64,000 nt of DNA from Mixophyes australis (GCA_036250195.1 JAVHZZ010000009.1:44235824-44299823); one strand, 5' to 3'; positions 10,570-54,918 are shown, counted from the first letter of the stretch. Translations and numbers: made by a program. Notes: a model not told the origin generated them from the letters alone.

Positions 10570-11960
10570 AGCTTGTGACCCTGATATCCAGGAGCGACTC
10601 GGCCCTACTCAGGAGCCTACAGTTATGAAAGAACCAATCTGGGCAAGATCCCTGACAACGGCAAGGTTATCCAGGTGGCCACCGGAGGAAAAGGCACCTC
10701 TCTCCCTACTGGAACCAATAGGTCAGAGTTTTTACTCCAACCTCTTCCTCGTACCAAAGCCGAACAGCACATTCCATCCCATTTTAAACCTACAGTTGTC
10801 AAACAAACAGGTAAAGCTTCAGATATTTTGAATGTTATCGCCGGAATGGAACAAAGAGAATTTCATGTTTCCATAGACATCAGGGATGCCTACCTTCATG
10901 TTCCAATATGGAGGGGGGGGTCACCAGTGTCTTCTCTTTGCGGTGGGGAGCTCCCATTTTCAGTTCAGGCCCCTTCCCTTCGGTCTAGCAACCGCGCCCC
11001 AAGTATTCACCAAGGTCACGGCGATAATGGCGGGTCTGCTACGTCAGAGGGGGATAATAATAATTCCTTGCCTACCTCCTCCTGAAGGCTCTGTCTGCAT
11101 CCCTCCTAGATCATCACATACTGATTACTATTCAGTTTCTAGAGGCACACGGCAGGTACTGAATGTACCCAAGTCATCGCTCACTCCAGCGCAAAAGATG
11201 CGGTTCTTGGGTCTCATATTCAACACACTGACCCAGAGAGTATATCTACTGGAGGACAGGGTCCTCTCACTTCACAACAGGACCTGATCCCTCCTAGCGA
11301 GGAAAAATGTGTCCCTCAGTTGCATGAGACTCCTGGGAACGATGGTTTCAGTGTGCGAAGCAGTGTCGTTCGTGCAATTCCACTCACGACCACTTCAGAG
11401 GGAGATCCTTTGGAAGTACTGGGGTTCCCAGACTCTCTTAGACAGACAGATCATCCGCTTGTCCAGACCCACATGTCTTTCCCTGGCATGGTGGGTATCC
11501 AAGCAGAATTTTTGGAGAGGGGACAGTCTCTTCGAGCCTGGTCATGGACCTTGGTCACAACAAATGCAAGTCTGTCAATTTGGGGCGGAGTAACATGACC
11601 TCTGTGATTACAGGGTCTTTGGTCCCCCCAGGAGGCCACTTTCCCGATCAACATCCTAAAACTTAGGGCGGTATACAGGACGTTAACGCGGGCTCAGTTA
11701 CCCTTCAGGAAAACCCCTACAGATTCAATCAGACAATGTCATGACAGTGGCTTACATAACCAGGGTGGCACACGCAGTAGAGCAGCCATGCGCAAGACGA
11801 CACTAATCATGATATGGGCAGAACAACATGTTCCCAAGATATCGGCCATTTACATCCCAGAAGTAGAAAATTGGGAAGCCGACTTCCTCAGCAGACAGAT
11901 ATTTACCCAGGTGAATGGTCTCTAAACAAACAGGTATTTGCTCTCCTGGTGGAATGCTGG
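10570..11960 (+). pseudogene. DIRS reverse transcriptase and RNase H, broken
   Basis: Spread over three frames: FYSNLFLVPKPN (about 10730), VSIDIRDAYLHVPI (about 10870), FGLATAPQVFTK (about 10980), SLTPAQKMRFLGLIFNT (about 11180), RLLGTMVSVCEAV (about 11325), a TNASLSIWGG RNase H site where Asp is expected instead of Asn (about 11560), and EVENWEADFLSR-like text near 11860. The Y-x-D-D catalytic box expected after the IIIIP segment (about 11070) is missing. The enzyme is certainly dead. Confidence 0.8.
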
Positions 11961-12659
11961 GACACTCCGGAGATCGACCTCATGGCGTCCAGGATAAACC
12001 ACTAGGTTCCTCTGTACTGCTCGAAGGCTTGAGACCCTCAGGCGAGATTCACGGATGCCATGATAGTTCCATGGCACTTCCGGCTAGTGTACCTGTTCCC
12101 TCTAATTCCCATGCTAGCGCGGGTGCTAAAAAAGAGAGCCGGTCCCCGCAATCCTAATAGCCCCGCATTGGTCTCGCACAGCATGGTTTTCAGACCTACT
12201 GGGGCTGGCAGCAGTACCCCCATTCCGTCTACCAATGCGCCCAGATTTGCTAGCTCAAGGACTGCTTCTTTGCCATCCTTTAGATCGTCCGACTTTGATA
12301 GCATGGCTTCTCGCAGGAGGTTATTGGAATCCTCATCAAGGCAAGAAAAATATGTTCCTCAGCCATATATCACAGAGTTTGGAAGGCATACATAGGTGTG
12401 AGTCCAGCAGATTCCACACATCTAGATTTAACCTTCCCCCGTTTGTTAGCCTTCTTGCAGGCCGGCCTAGATAAGGGACTACGTCTAGGGTCCCTCAAGG
12501 TCCAGGTCTCTACGCTCTCCGGCCTGTAGAGACAGTCAATGTTTCCTTCAGGGGGTTCTCCATGTGCAGCCTCCCTTCAGTCATCCTGTGGAGCCTTGGG
12601 ACCTCAATTTGGTGCTCAATGCACTTACCAGACCTCCATTTCAACCTTTAAAGTTGTGG

Positions 12660-13110
12660 GATTTACGTAATCTTGGAAAACGGCGTTCCTGTTAGCTATC
12701 GCTTCAGCTCATAGGGTTTCTGAATTGGGAGCACTTTGCTGTGACCTCCCCCCCATTCCTGATATTCCATGGAGAAAGAGCGGTACTTCATACCAAATCT
12801 TCTTGCATTCCAAAGGTAGTATCCAGTTTCCACTTAAATCAGGTGATTGTGATACCTGCTTTTCAACCTCCCTAGATGACTTCTTACATTCGCTGGAGGT
12901 AGTCCAGGCCTTGCAGTGATATGTTGATCGCAACCTGTCCAGGTGGAGTTAAGAGTACATTCTACCAGAGCTGTCCGTGCTTCTTGGTCAGCGCGTCACG
13001 GTGTTTCTGTAGAGCAGCTGTGCAAGGCAGCGACGTGGTAATGCGTCCACACCTTTACAAGATTTTATAGATTACAGCGCTTCGCATCAGCCGATGCAAG
13101 CTTTGGTATA
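12660..13110 (+). pseudogene. DIRS tyrosine recombinase, broken
   Basis: Decodes to LAIASAHRVSELGAL (the conserved A-x-R-x-x-E/Arg box, about 12695-12735) and, downstream in another frame, ASWSARHGVSVEQLCKAATW (about 12985-13040) with an HTF...FYRL end holding the presumptive catalytic Tyr (about 13050-13070). Frameshifts and a stop lie between them. This recombinase, instead of an integrase, is what defines the DIRS order. Confidence 0.75.
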
Positions 13111-13472
13111 TCCCCAAGGTCTCCCAGTGTTCCCCAATGGTAGGAAAGAGAAAAGGAGATTTTTACTCACCATAAAATCGCTTTCTCTGACTCCATTGGT
13201 GGACACTGCGCACCCTCCCTTGCTCTGTATATAGTTCCGTTGTGTAAAATGTATTTGTTATATACATTGACCCTACGGGTCTCTCCCTTTCCTCATACGC
13301 TTGGTTAGTCAAAACTGAGGTATCTGCAGGAGAGGAGGAGCATAGTAGGGGAGGAGAGTGAAGATCAAAGAAGTTGATAAGTGCCTAAACTCCTAGACCC
13401 ACTACTATACCCCCAATGTCTCGCAGGGTCCCTCAATGGAGTCAGATAAATCAATTTTACGGTGAGTAAAAA

Positions 13473-15464
13473 GCTACTTATTCAGCGATCTGTGGCTGGA
13501 TGACATAGAAATAACTTATTGTCGAAATGTGATAAAGTATTAAAGAAATTATTGAATCAACAGGTGCGATCTAATAGTGCAACCCTCTCCTATTCAATGC
13601 AGTTACACCCGCTGGCTAAAAAGCACATTACTGTTCCACACCAAATTAAAATAGAGAGTTCTCAAAGATTCTTTTTGTTCTCCTTACTCGGGATGCGATA
13701 GCCCTGATTCTTTAAAAAAAAAAACGTCCCCCGGTATTCCTTTCACATGCAATTAACGTTGCTATATTTGCTCCATATTCAACATGAAGGAAAAAGGGAG
13801 AAAAAGAAACCGTGTAATCTTGTTTAAAATGGGTAAATACTCTTTTTATTGCACTCACATGAACAAAGTTTTTAATTCACATAAAATATTTTAAAACCAT
13901 TCATAAACAAAGACTACCCATTCTATCATTCATTACACTTGGGCAGCACAGTGGCCTAGTGGTTAGAGTTTCATGCAGAAGCTTAAAAACAATCTCACTG
14001 CTGTACATATTTAGATTTTACATACATAAAGTATAGGCCTGGAATATTATTGGAACATTATCATCCTTTCTAGGTTTTTCAGTTCTATAATTTTGTGCCT
14101 AACCAGTTTTCTTGTAAGAAAAACCCTGACCCACTTAGATCACATAATTCCTATTTGAAATTTTGCTACAGTGGCAAAAAAAACAAGTAATACCAAAACA
14201 TACCTAGTTATACAGATCTCATACAAGCACCTTGATCATACTACATACTTTTGTTGACAAACAAGCCAAACCCAGAATAAAAAAAGACATGTACAAACAT
14301 GATTTTATTTAATATACTTTATTGGTGTACATCCAAATCAATGCATTGATCTCTTGAGGATGTGGAAATGGATGTTATTCCCTGCAACAATGAAAATGGT
14401 TCTCAATCTTATCAGTACAAATATAGTTAACTACTAAGGAAAATGTTAGTTGATGCATTTGGCACCTTCAAACAGTTACACATTTTTAAAGGACATGTAA
14501 TAGAATGTTGCAAAAGAATGCTGATGAGGATTCACAAAGGTTTTCTTTGAACATTTATTTTGCACAATGAAAGCAAACTACTACTTTATTTTTTTTTTCA
14601 TCTTAAGCATTTGCAATACAAGAAGGCAAGCAGGACGAATAGTTATGCTTCATTTTGAGGTGGACCTGTTGTGGACACCTAGCGCACAGTTTGTGGGTTA
14701 ATACTCAGGAGAATGTAATCTTAAGAAATAGTCAATAGTTGTGGCATCAGCCAGGCACAACTATTGACCAACACTAATCATCCAACATCATGGGTACATC
14801 CTCTGTGTTTAGCCATGACATGTTTTAGCAAACCATCAGTGTAATACTATTTACTTTATTGTGAATTGATGAATCTATTCCGGATCCCATTCTAAAAGCA
14901 CATGGCAAAATAAAAATGAATACTTAAGGGGCAATGAACCCACAATTTTACTGTAGATGGATTTCATATGTCTTTCTGCTAGAGATTTGAACATTCTCAA
15001 CTTAAAGACATGCCTGTTATGCTGAAGGTTATCTGAACAGTCTCTTATAATTTTTATTTAAAAAAAACCAAAAAAAAACGCACAACAAACCTCGGCTCGG
15101 GTTGGCATATTCTGAGTTTATATATATTTATAAATCTTAAGGAAATGTTTAGGATTCTATTGAGGAGAAAGGTTCCCCCCCCTCCCAACAGTTGATGCCC
15201 AGCTGTAAATGCTATAGACTGGAGTGGATTTTTGCTTATAGTGTAGGGCAGAGATGCTCACTACCAGTCCTCAAGAGCTACGACCAGGTCATGTTTTCAT
15301 ATTTTTGTTTGTAGAAACAAGTTAGATAATTACTGACCTATCCAAATAGTTCAACTCACCTGTATAGGATTAAGGAAATCCTAAAAACATGAACTGGTGC
15401 TAGATTTTGAGGACTGAGTCTGGGTACATCTGGCGTAGGGTTATAGTAACCTTGAGAAAACATG
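13473..15464 (-). other. mpp1: MPP1 3' UTR and downstream region
   Basis: AT-rich sequence downstream of the MPP1 stop. Minus-strand AATAAA signals occur at 15053-15058, 14855-14860, 14318-14323, 14304-14309 and 13845-13850, and I cannot choose between them without transcripts. A MITE occupies 15249-15432. A 35-bp scrap resembling the tRNA-like head of the SINE (GTGGCCTAGTGGTTAG) lies at about 13933-13966. Confidence 0.5.
15249..15432. mobile_element. Palindromic hAT MITE in MPP1 3' UTR region
   Basis: 184 bp with inverted ends (CAGAGATGCTCACTACCAGT against, reversed, CAGATGTACCCAGACTCAGT) and complementary inner blocks (AACATGAACTGGTGC against GACCAGGTCATGTT). It is flanked by GTGTAGGG (15241-15248) and GCGTAGGG (15433-15440), a 7/8 match to an 8-bp TSD. 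If the long 3' UTR is used, this element is part of the MPP1 mRNA and would fold as a hairpin. Confidence 0.8.
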
Positions 15465-48536
<33,072 letters not shown>

Positions 48537-49714
48537 CTTGATGAGCTCCGCTCTCCTAGCTCTCCTTTGTAGAATACACTTCCAAGCAACCTCTCAGGCT
48601 AATTGTCTGTTTCTAGACCGCCCCTTCTCCCTCTCTGCCTGTGTCTTACAGCCTCACTGCACTCTCACCTATTTATCTAAGTAGAATAGGCTGAGTCAGG
48701 AAAGAAGCAGTAAAAGAGATAAATCTGCTAGGCCAGCACAATCTTCATATAGGGGGCGTCACACTTTCCAATGACATGTTTACAGGAGTAAGTAAGCAGC
48801 TGTTTTCTATATAAGGTCTATAGATACCTATATATTCTAAAGCCGCATAGATAACCAATAGTCATATCTCTCTTCTTTGTAACGGCTGCAATCGGGACGC
48901 AATAAAACAAAACTGCACACCCTCCATTATTTAAAATGTTTTCTCCTAGGTCATATGACTCCTACTAACGGTCATGTGATAACCGCTGAAGAAAGAGCTG
49001 TAGTTGCCGTCACGTGACTGAGTAGTGGAGGAGGTGGAGATGTGTTTTGGTGTAAATTGCTGTAGCTGGTCGATAGGGACATTATGGTGGAGGAAAACAT
49101 GATTTCTGTGTAGACCATTATAGGACTTATTATAGACAGATGTGTCTGCTATTTTTGCTTCACATTATTTATTGAGATTTTTTACATTTTAGTATATAAG
49201 GTTTATAGTTTAGGCAGGATCTCATTTATTTTTAATAAGCGCTCTTTTAAGTATTATATCTTGCATAGAATAACAGATAAGAAACCAGCTTAATTCGAAG
49301 TGTTTTGCAAAGCTTTAATCACCAACATTACATGCTCTGCCTTTGTTTTGTTGGTCTGAATTATCTAAGTGATATTAAAGGCTTTTTTAACATTTGTTTA
49401 TTATATCAGCCCCGTTTTGTTCACTTGGAAACTATATGCCAGAGAACGCAGCAACGCCCAGTTCATCGCCGAGCGCAAAGGACCCTTACTACAGTCCACG
49501 ATTTAATGGGCGGAACGGGGAGGGGAATGGGCCTATGCACGTAGTCAATGTACAGTAAGGGTGTGCCAAGCTCAAGTGCCCGATTCAAGCTTTGGGCATC
49601 TCAAAGCTACGTGTTTTTCTGTCCTATCACTTGCACCAGCTACAGGTCTGGTGTAAGTGTTGAGTGATAGTCATGACGGTCGTATGCAAGCTAGAACATA
49701 TGCCAGGAACAACT
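48537..49714 (-). promoter_or_regulatory. mpp1: MPP1 5' UTR and upstream region
   Basis: No TATA box at an obvious distance. A perfect GTCACGTGAC palindrome (49009-49018) lies about 475 bp upstream of the ATG; CACGTG with these flanks is the type of site bound by USF/TFE bHLH-zip factors. Around 49440-49712 there is a repeat-like block with a self-complementary part (TATCACTTGCACCAG ... CTGGTGTAAGTG near 49625-49660), probably an old MITE. The transcription start is not determined. Confidence 0.4.
49009..49018. promoter_or_regulatory. Palindromic E-box GTCACGTGAC
   Basis: Perfect 10-bp palindrome with a CACGTG core upstream of MPP1. Function is inferred from the motif only. Confidence 0.4.
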
Positions 49715-49740
49715 GTAAAAATTAGAGATGCTCACTGACC

Positions 49741-50034
49741 CAGGGCCGGATTAAGGGAAGGGAGGCCCCCGGGCTAAGGATACTGTGAGGGCCCCCCCCC
49801 CCCCATGAGGCCCCCCGTGAACTTACCTCCTTCTGTTGTTCCACTCCCTGTAGCAATTACGCGGTAAGTCCTACAATGACAGCAGGCAGTTAACAGCATA
49901 ACATTTGCTGTTAGCTGCCTAACATTTTCCTTGAACAAGTGACAGTCAGAGACCCGATAAATGTCGGCGGGCCCCCCAGCTGCCCGTGGCCCCTGGGCTG
50001 TAGCCCCTTTAGCCCTATTGTTAATCCGGCTCTG
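49741..50034. mobile_element. hAT-type MITE nested in the end of hAT copy 1
   Basis: Inverted ends CAGGGCCGGATTAAG and, reversed, CAGAGCCGGATTAAC. Perfect 8-bp TSD CACTGACC (49733-49740, 50035-50042). 294 bp, non-coding, with a 13-C run at 49792-49804. It sits 18 bp inside the left terminus of the larger hAT, so it arrived after it. Confidence 0.93.
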
Positions 50035-50401
50035 CACTGACCCCATTGTTTTGGTTTTGGTTTTGGATCTGGATTACCGTCGTGTTTTGGTTTTGGTTTT
50101 GCAAAACCGCCATTGCGTGTTTTGGTTTTGGTTTTGTTTGGTTTTGTTTTGCTATTTTGTTGGAAAATCAATGTTTTTGTGCATAAAATAACCAAATTTA
50201 GTGCTCCACCTGTTTCTTGGATAAGTAATGTAATTGTAAAGCTAATAAATTAGCAAAAAAACTGTTTAATTCCTGGTAGGTAGGCCTTCATTAATTCTTC
50301 ACACAAACCAGATTGTCTTCCTCTCCATCTATGCATATTGGCAATGCAGCCATTGTCTTTGGGTGTATATTACACCCTACACTTATAGTTAAATATGTAA
50401 A

Positions 50402-50640
50402 GAAATGGACAAAGGCAGTTTGGTTTCTGTCTCTCTGGGCCCCCTTCCACTTGTAGAAAATACAAATAAATTCTGCCGTTATAGACTGTACAATATTAAT
50501 TGAAATGGACAAAGCCAGTTTGGTTTCTGTCTCTCTAGGCCCCCCTCCACTTGTAGAAAATACAAAAAAATTCAGCTGTTATAGACTGTACAATATTAAT
50601 TGAAATGGACAAAGGCAGTTTGGGGTCAGTCTGTGTATGA
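50402..50640. repeat. 100-bp tandem repeat in hAT copy 1
   Basis: Units start at 50402, 50502 and 50602 (GAAATGGACAAAG/CCAGTTTGG), an exact 100-bp spacing. The third is partial. It is subterminal, between the element's left end and the transposase stop. Confidence 0.9.
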
Positions 50641-50749
50641 CACCATACCCATAATGAGAAATTGCCAAAACAGCAGCCTTTCAAGACGGTACGTGATATG
50701 GAAATGCCCCAAGTCCCTTTCCTCTTTGGGGGTAGATTGCACCCTAGAC

Positions 50750-53700
50750 TTAAATAGAAAGTTTTAAAAAGATGTTGTCGTCATCATCTGGAGCTTCATC
50801 CTCACCCTCATCAGTGTGTACGTCATCATCACAGACTATCAATTCATCGCCGCTTGAATCTGCCATTAGAGAACAGTCAGTGCTTGGATGTCTTTGATGG
50901 TGAAGGCCTTCCTCGTGGAAGATGTAGTTCATTTTTGTAAACATCATTTTCTCCACATTTTTGGGAAGTAACCTTCTACGGCGATTACTGACTAAGTTCC
51001 CGGCTGTGCTGAACACTCGTTCAGAGTACACATTGGAGGGTGGGCAGCTTAAGTATTGCAAAGCAAGTTTGTACATGGGTTTCCAAATGGCCTGCTTTTC
51101 CGCCCAGTAAGGAAAGGGACTGTCTGACATTTCCATATCAATTTCCTCTTGAAAATAATCCTCCACCATCCTTTGCATGTTTATACTCGTATTGGATGGA
51201 GTTATGGGCAAGGTGACACATTTTTTGGAAAAATCCTTCAAACCAGCCCGGGGGGTAAATGTATCAAGCTGAGAGTTTTCCGGTTTGAAAAGTGGAGATG
51301 TTGCCTATAGCAACCAATCAGATTCTAGCTGTCATTTTGCAGAATGCACTAAATAAATGATAGCTAGAATCTGATTGGATTTTCAAACCCGCCGGAAAAC
51401 TCTCAGCTTGATACATTTACCCCCAGATGTTAAATTGTTCTGGTCTGCCCCCTGCGTCTTCCCAGCTTCTTTTTGGTAAATTTAAATTTTTACGAGCAGC
51501 AGCAGCTTGAGAAAGTGAAGGAGGACACGTCGTCAAGTCGAGGCCCAGTTCAGTGGCCAACTTGCTGAGCAATAGCTCCTTGCAAAAGTTCACATCTCTT
51601 TCATTTTGAGGCAAAGACTCAATGTAGGTCTTAAACCTTGGATCAAGCACAGTGGCCAAAACGTACTGATCCGAGTTCAAGATCTTAATAACTCGAGGAT
51701 CATTGTGAAGCTAATGAAGTACTTGATCGACAAGGCCAACATACTTTGCGGAATTGCTTGATTTCATCTCCTCCTTCAGTTTCTCAAGCTGCTTTTCCAA
51801 TAGTCTATTTAAAGGAATGACTTGGCTCAAACAAGAACAATCTGCACTCACTTCACACGTGACAACTTCAAATGGTTTCAGCACCTTGCACAGGACTGAA
51901 AGGATTCCCCACTGTGCAAGAGTGAAATACATGCCTCCTCCTTTCCCAATGCCATGGCTTGTGCAATACGCTTGCATGGCTTTGCGCTGTTCCTCCATCC
52001 TCTGCAGCATGTACAGGGTGGAATTCCACCTAGTTACCACACCTCCTGCTTAAGTTGGTGGCAGGGCAAGTTAAACTGCTCTTGGAGCTGTTGCAATCTC
52101 CTACATGCTGTGGCAATATGCCTGAAATGGCATGAAATCTTACGGGCCACCGAAAGCATCTCCAGCACCTCACGGTTATTTTGTAGGAAGCTCTGCACCA
52201 CCAAGTTGATGGTGTGAGCAAAAGAGGGAATGTGCTGGAAATCACCCAGCTGTAATGCTCGCACTATATTGTTGGCGTTATCAGAAATGACATATCCTGG
52301 GGAGAGTCCAAGTGGTATAAGCCATGTATCAATCACATCTCTTAGTTTGCGTAACAAATTGTCAGCTGTATGCCTGGCAGTGAAGCCGGTGATACAAAGA
52401 GTGGCCTGCCTGTGACAAATGTTACGTAGTGGTGTACATGCTGCTGCTGTTCCTGCTGGTAAAGGTGAATGACCAACCCAGTGGGCTGTCACAGTCATAA
52501 AGTCTTTGGTTTGACCACTTCCACTTGTCCACATATCTGTGGTTAAGTGGACAGTGGGCAGAATGGCATTTTTCAGCGCAATCTCTACATTTGTACACAC
52601 TTTTTGGTAGAGTTGTGGAATAGCTTTACGGGAAAAATGGTGTCGCGATGGAATTCTGTAACGCGGACACAAAACCTCAATTAACTGTGAAATATCAGCT
52701 GCGTTTATTGTGGATATTGGACGCAGATCTAACACTAACATGGCAGCCATGGCGTCTGTGATTCACTTGGCGACTGGGTGACTGCTGTCATATTTGCTTC
52801 CCCTAGCAAATGATTGTTTCACAGTTAATTGTTGAAATGTAGAACTGCTCTTTTTCTGGGCCTTCCTCTGGGGTGAAGATTTACCCCCAGCAGCAACAAC
52901 AGCAGCAGCAGTGGGACTAACGCTTTCTTCAGAGGAATCAATAATAGGGCAGGAGTCATCCAGCCTTAATAAGTGGGATGCAGGGCGCTACTGAGGATAT
53001 TAATGAGGATGGTGTGTGGGTGTATTTTGTAGCCGTTGGGATGTCAGTGACCGGAGGGTCCTAGCTGATGATGGAGTGCTTGTAATTTTTTTGGAAGAAC
53101 TCTCAGCTTTTCCCAACACTTTGCCATGAACTCTCGTCAAATGGCGTAACATAGACGAGGTTCCAAGATGGTTAAGGTCCCTCCCTCGACTGACTGTGGC
53201 TTGACACTACAAATGGCTATACAGTTGTCTGAATTGGGCTAGAAATAATTCCACACATAAGAAGTGGATTTTTTAGTTTTATGGCCTGGCATGACAATGC
53301 CCTTTTTCTTGTCACGTGCCAGAACTGCTGCCACTGGTGCAGGACTTACACAAACAACCTCATCCTCATCAACATCCTCATTAGCGCCCTCGTCGCCTAC
53401 ACAAATCTCCCCCTCATCCTCTTCTTTTTCCATAGTGACATCCTCAATTTGTGTATCACCGGCTACACTCGGGCTGTTCAGGCACACATCAGCAGAACTG
53501 CTGAAAGGGTCACTCTTTATGGGTACACTAACAGAATGCTCACGATTAGACATCCCACTGTTGGATGGACTCTCCACAGGGATTGGTGTAATTTGTGATT
53601 CAGAGCAAACATTATCTTGTAATGCCTTACTGTTATCTTGCAGCTCGGCTTTGACGCGTGACAATAGTTGTGCACCACTTGTAGGCTCGGTAACATTTTT

Positions 53701-53877
53701 GGATCTGCCACTAATCGAGAAAGGTGAAGGCCTCATTCTCTCTTTGCCACTGCGTGTGTAGAATGGCATGTTGGCAATTTTTTTTTTATCGGCACTCAAC
53801 TTTTCCTCAGTTACACTTCTTTTTCGCTTTAACACAGTAAAAAAATTTTTGGGGTGTGTTTTTTGGACTGATTTCAA
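50750..53877 (-). pseudogene. hAT transposase with BED finger, inactivated
   Basis: Minus-strand pieces in order. 53877-53239: acidic N-terminal region ending STSYVWNYF, the start of a BED zinc finger, then a stop. About 53195-53090: rest of the finger in another frame, GTSSMLRHLTRVHG. 52750-52034: LVLDLRPISTI, PSRHHFSRKAIPQLY, LTTDMWTSGSGQ, YVISDNANNI and SFAHTINLVVQ (catalytic core). 52040-51711: VTRWNSTLYMLQRM. 51680-51417: YVLATVLDPRFKTYI. 51241-50750: YLSCPPSNVYSERVFSTAGN and RRRLLPKNVEKM, the hAT dimerisation domain, with an acidic tail. Defects: stop after WNYF, frameshift in the finger, frameshift near 52035, stop near 51708, and a MITE at 51250-51425. Confidence 0.9.
51250..51425. 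mobile_element. Palindromic MITE inside the hAT transposase
   Basis: Long inverted repeat with ends GGGGTAAATGTATCAAGC and, reversed, the same, and complementary inner blocks (CCAATCAGATTCTAGCT/AGCTAGAATCTGATTGG). Frogs carry many copies of this type. I could not find a clean target duplication. It interrupts the transposase between DPRF- and hATC-containing parts. Confidence 0.88.
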
Positions 53878-54034
53878 AACACTGTGTAGTTTGACATCGC
53901 CTTGCCCAGATGACGTACTGGGAACACTACCATCAGGACTGGTGACAGAACCTGGTTGCTCATTCTACTCATATGTGGACTGCTTTGAATCCATTCTGAG
54001 TCCAAAGCACTTGTAGTGCTACAAATTGTTTTAG

Positions 54035-54320
54035 ATACTGCTGACAAATATGACTTTTGACAGCCAGAAATATTAATGCAAAAGAATGGGGGACACCCCA
54101 AAAGCACTTGGGAGTGCTAAAAATTATTTTTCAGATTGCTGACAAATAGGTCTTTTGACAGCCAGAAATATTAATGCAAAAGAATGGGGAACACCCCAAA
54201 AGCACTTGGGAGTGCTAAATATTATATTTTTAGTCTGCTGAAAAATAGTACTTTTGACAGCCAGAAATATTAATGCAAAAGAATGGGGGACACCCCAAAA
54301 GCACTTGTAGTTCCAAATAT
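54035..54320. repeat. About 97-bp tandem repeat, three units
   Basis: Three units, each with TTTTGACAGCCAGAAATATT followed by AATGCAAAAGAATGGGG and CACCCCAAAAGCACTTG. It lies in the 5' subterminal region of hAT copy 1, between the transposase start and the right terminus. Confidence 0.9.
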
Positions 54321-54636
54321 TGAAAAAAAAGACTCCTCTATCCTCCTCTCTTCTCTATCAATTGTAATCAGGATTGTATTCTCTGTCCCTGCTCTAATCA
54401 GCCTGTGACTACACCCTGCTGTTAAATGGCGATGGATTGCTGTGGAGGCAGATATTTATAATTTTCAAATATTGCGAGAACCGAGATCCGACGACGTCAC
54501 AATGACGTTCGGCCTCGATTTGAAATCGGAGTGGGCGGGAGAGTACCGAGCACCTGCTCGGTTCGGTACTCGGATAGGCAAAGTTCGGGCGGGTTCGGTT
54601 CTCGGGGAACCGAGCCCGCCCATCTCTAGTAAAAAT

Positions 54637-54762
54637 GCATTTTGTGTACAGTAGACATTCTTAACATCTTATGTATTTTATTGAGACAAAAAAGGTGAGA
54701 TTAATTTTTTTTCCTGTGCATTCTTTTGTGACTTTATATTCCACATATGTATTGGACATATC
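54637..54762. other. Short flank between hAT copy 1 and a MITE
   Basis: AT-rich, nothing recognised. Confidence 0.4.
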
Positions 54763-54770
54763 CTGTAGTG

Positions 54771-54918
54771 CAGGCCTGTCCAACCTGCGGCCCCCCAGAT
54801 AGTGTGAAACTACAAGTCCCAGCATGCTCTTCCAGCTATCAACTGGTTGTCTACTGGCAAAGCATGCTGGGACTTGTAGTTTCACAACACCTGGAGGGCC
54901 GCAGGTTGGACAGGCCTG
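54771..54918. mobile_element. Palindromic hAT MITE, 148 bp
   Basis: Nearly perfect palindrome. Ends are CAGGCCTGTCCAACCTGCGG and its complement, with an internal core (ACTACAAGTCCCAGCATGCT) in both orientations. Perfect TSD CTGTAGTG (54763-54770, 54919-54926). Its tips are like those of the hAT element at 2291-3202. Confidence 0.95.

Larger units (their letters stand above)
9366..13472 (+). mobile_element. Decayed DIRS-type (tyrosine recombinase) retrotransposon
   Basis: About 4.1 kb, bounded by inverted termini of roughly 150 bp: 9366-9515 and, reversed, about 13317-13472. They share the string GTATAGTAGTGGGTCTAGGA. An internal block at about 13095-13215 repeats the terminal CCATTGG-GGACACTG motif in both orientations, as expected of the internal complementary region that DIRS elements use to make a circular intermediate. 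The order is a gag-like region (about 9650-9930), reverse transcriptase and RNase H (about 10570-11960), then tyrosine recombinase (about 12660-13110). Numerous stops and frameshifts inactivate all parts. A SINE 3' half interrupts it at 10376-10505. It fills most of the space between BRCC3 and MPP1. Confidence 0.85.
49723..54628 (-). mobile_element. hAT DNA transposon, full-length copy 1
   Basis: 4.9 kb with short terminal inverted repeats TAGAGATG...CATCTCTA and a perfect 8-bp TSD GTAAAAAT (49715-49722, 54629-54636). The transposase is on the minus strand (about 53877-50750), in the order BED finger, catalytic core, then hAT dimerisation domain. Subterminal regions hold tandem repeats: about 100-bp units at 50402-50640 and about 97-bp units at 54035-54320. 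The left end is rich in TTTTGGTTTTGG; the right end is GC-rich with CGAACC-type motifs. Two MITEs are nested in it (49741-50034 and 51250-51425). Stops and frameshifts make the transposase inactive. Confidence 0.93.

Noticed and set aside
50750..53877. A domesticated ZBED-like host gene
   Set aside because: The frame is broken by stops, frameshifts and a MITE, and the whole unit still has transposon ends with a perfect 8-bp TSD.
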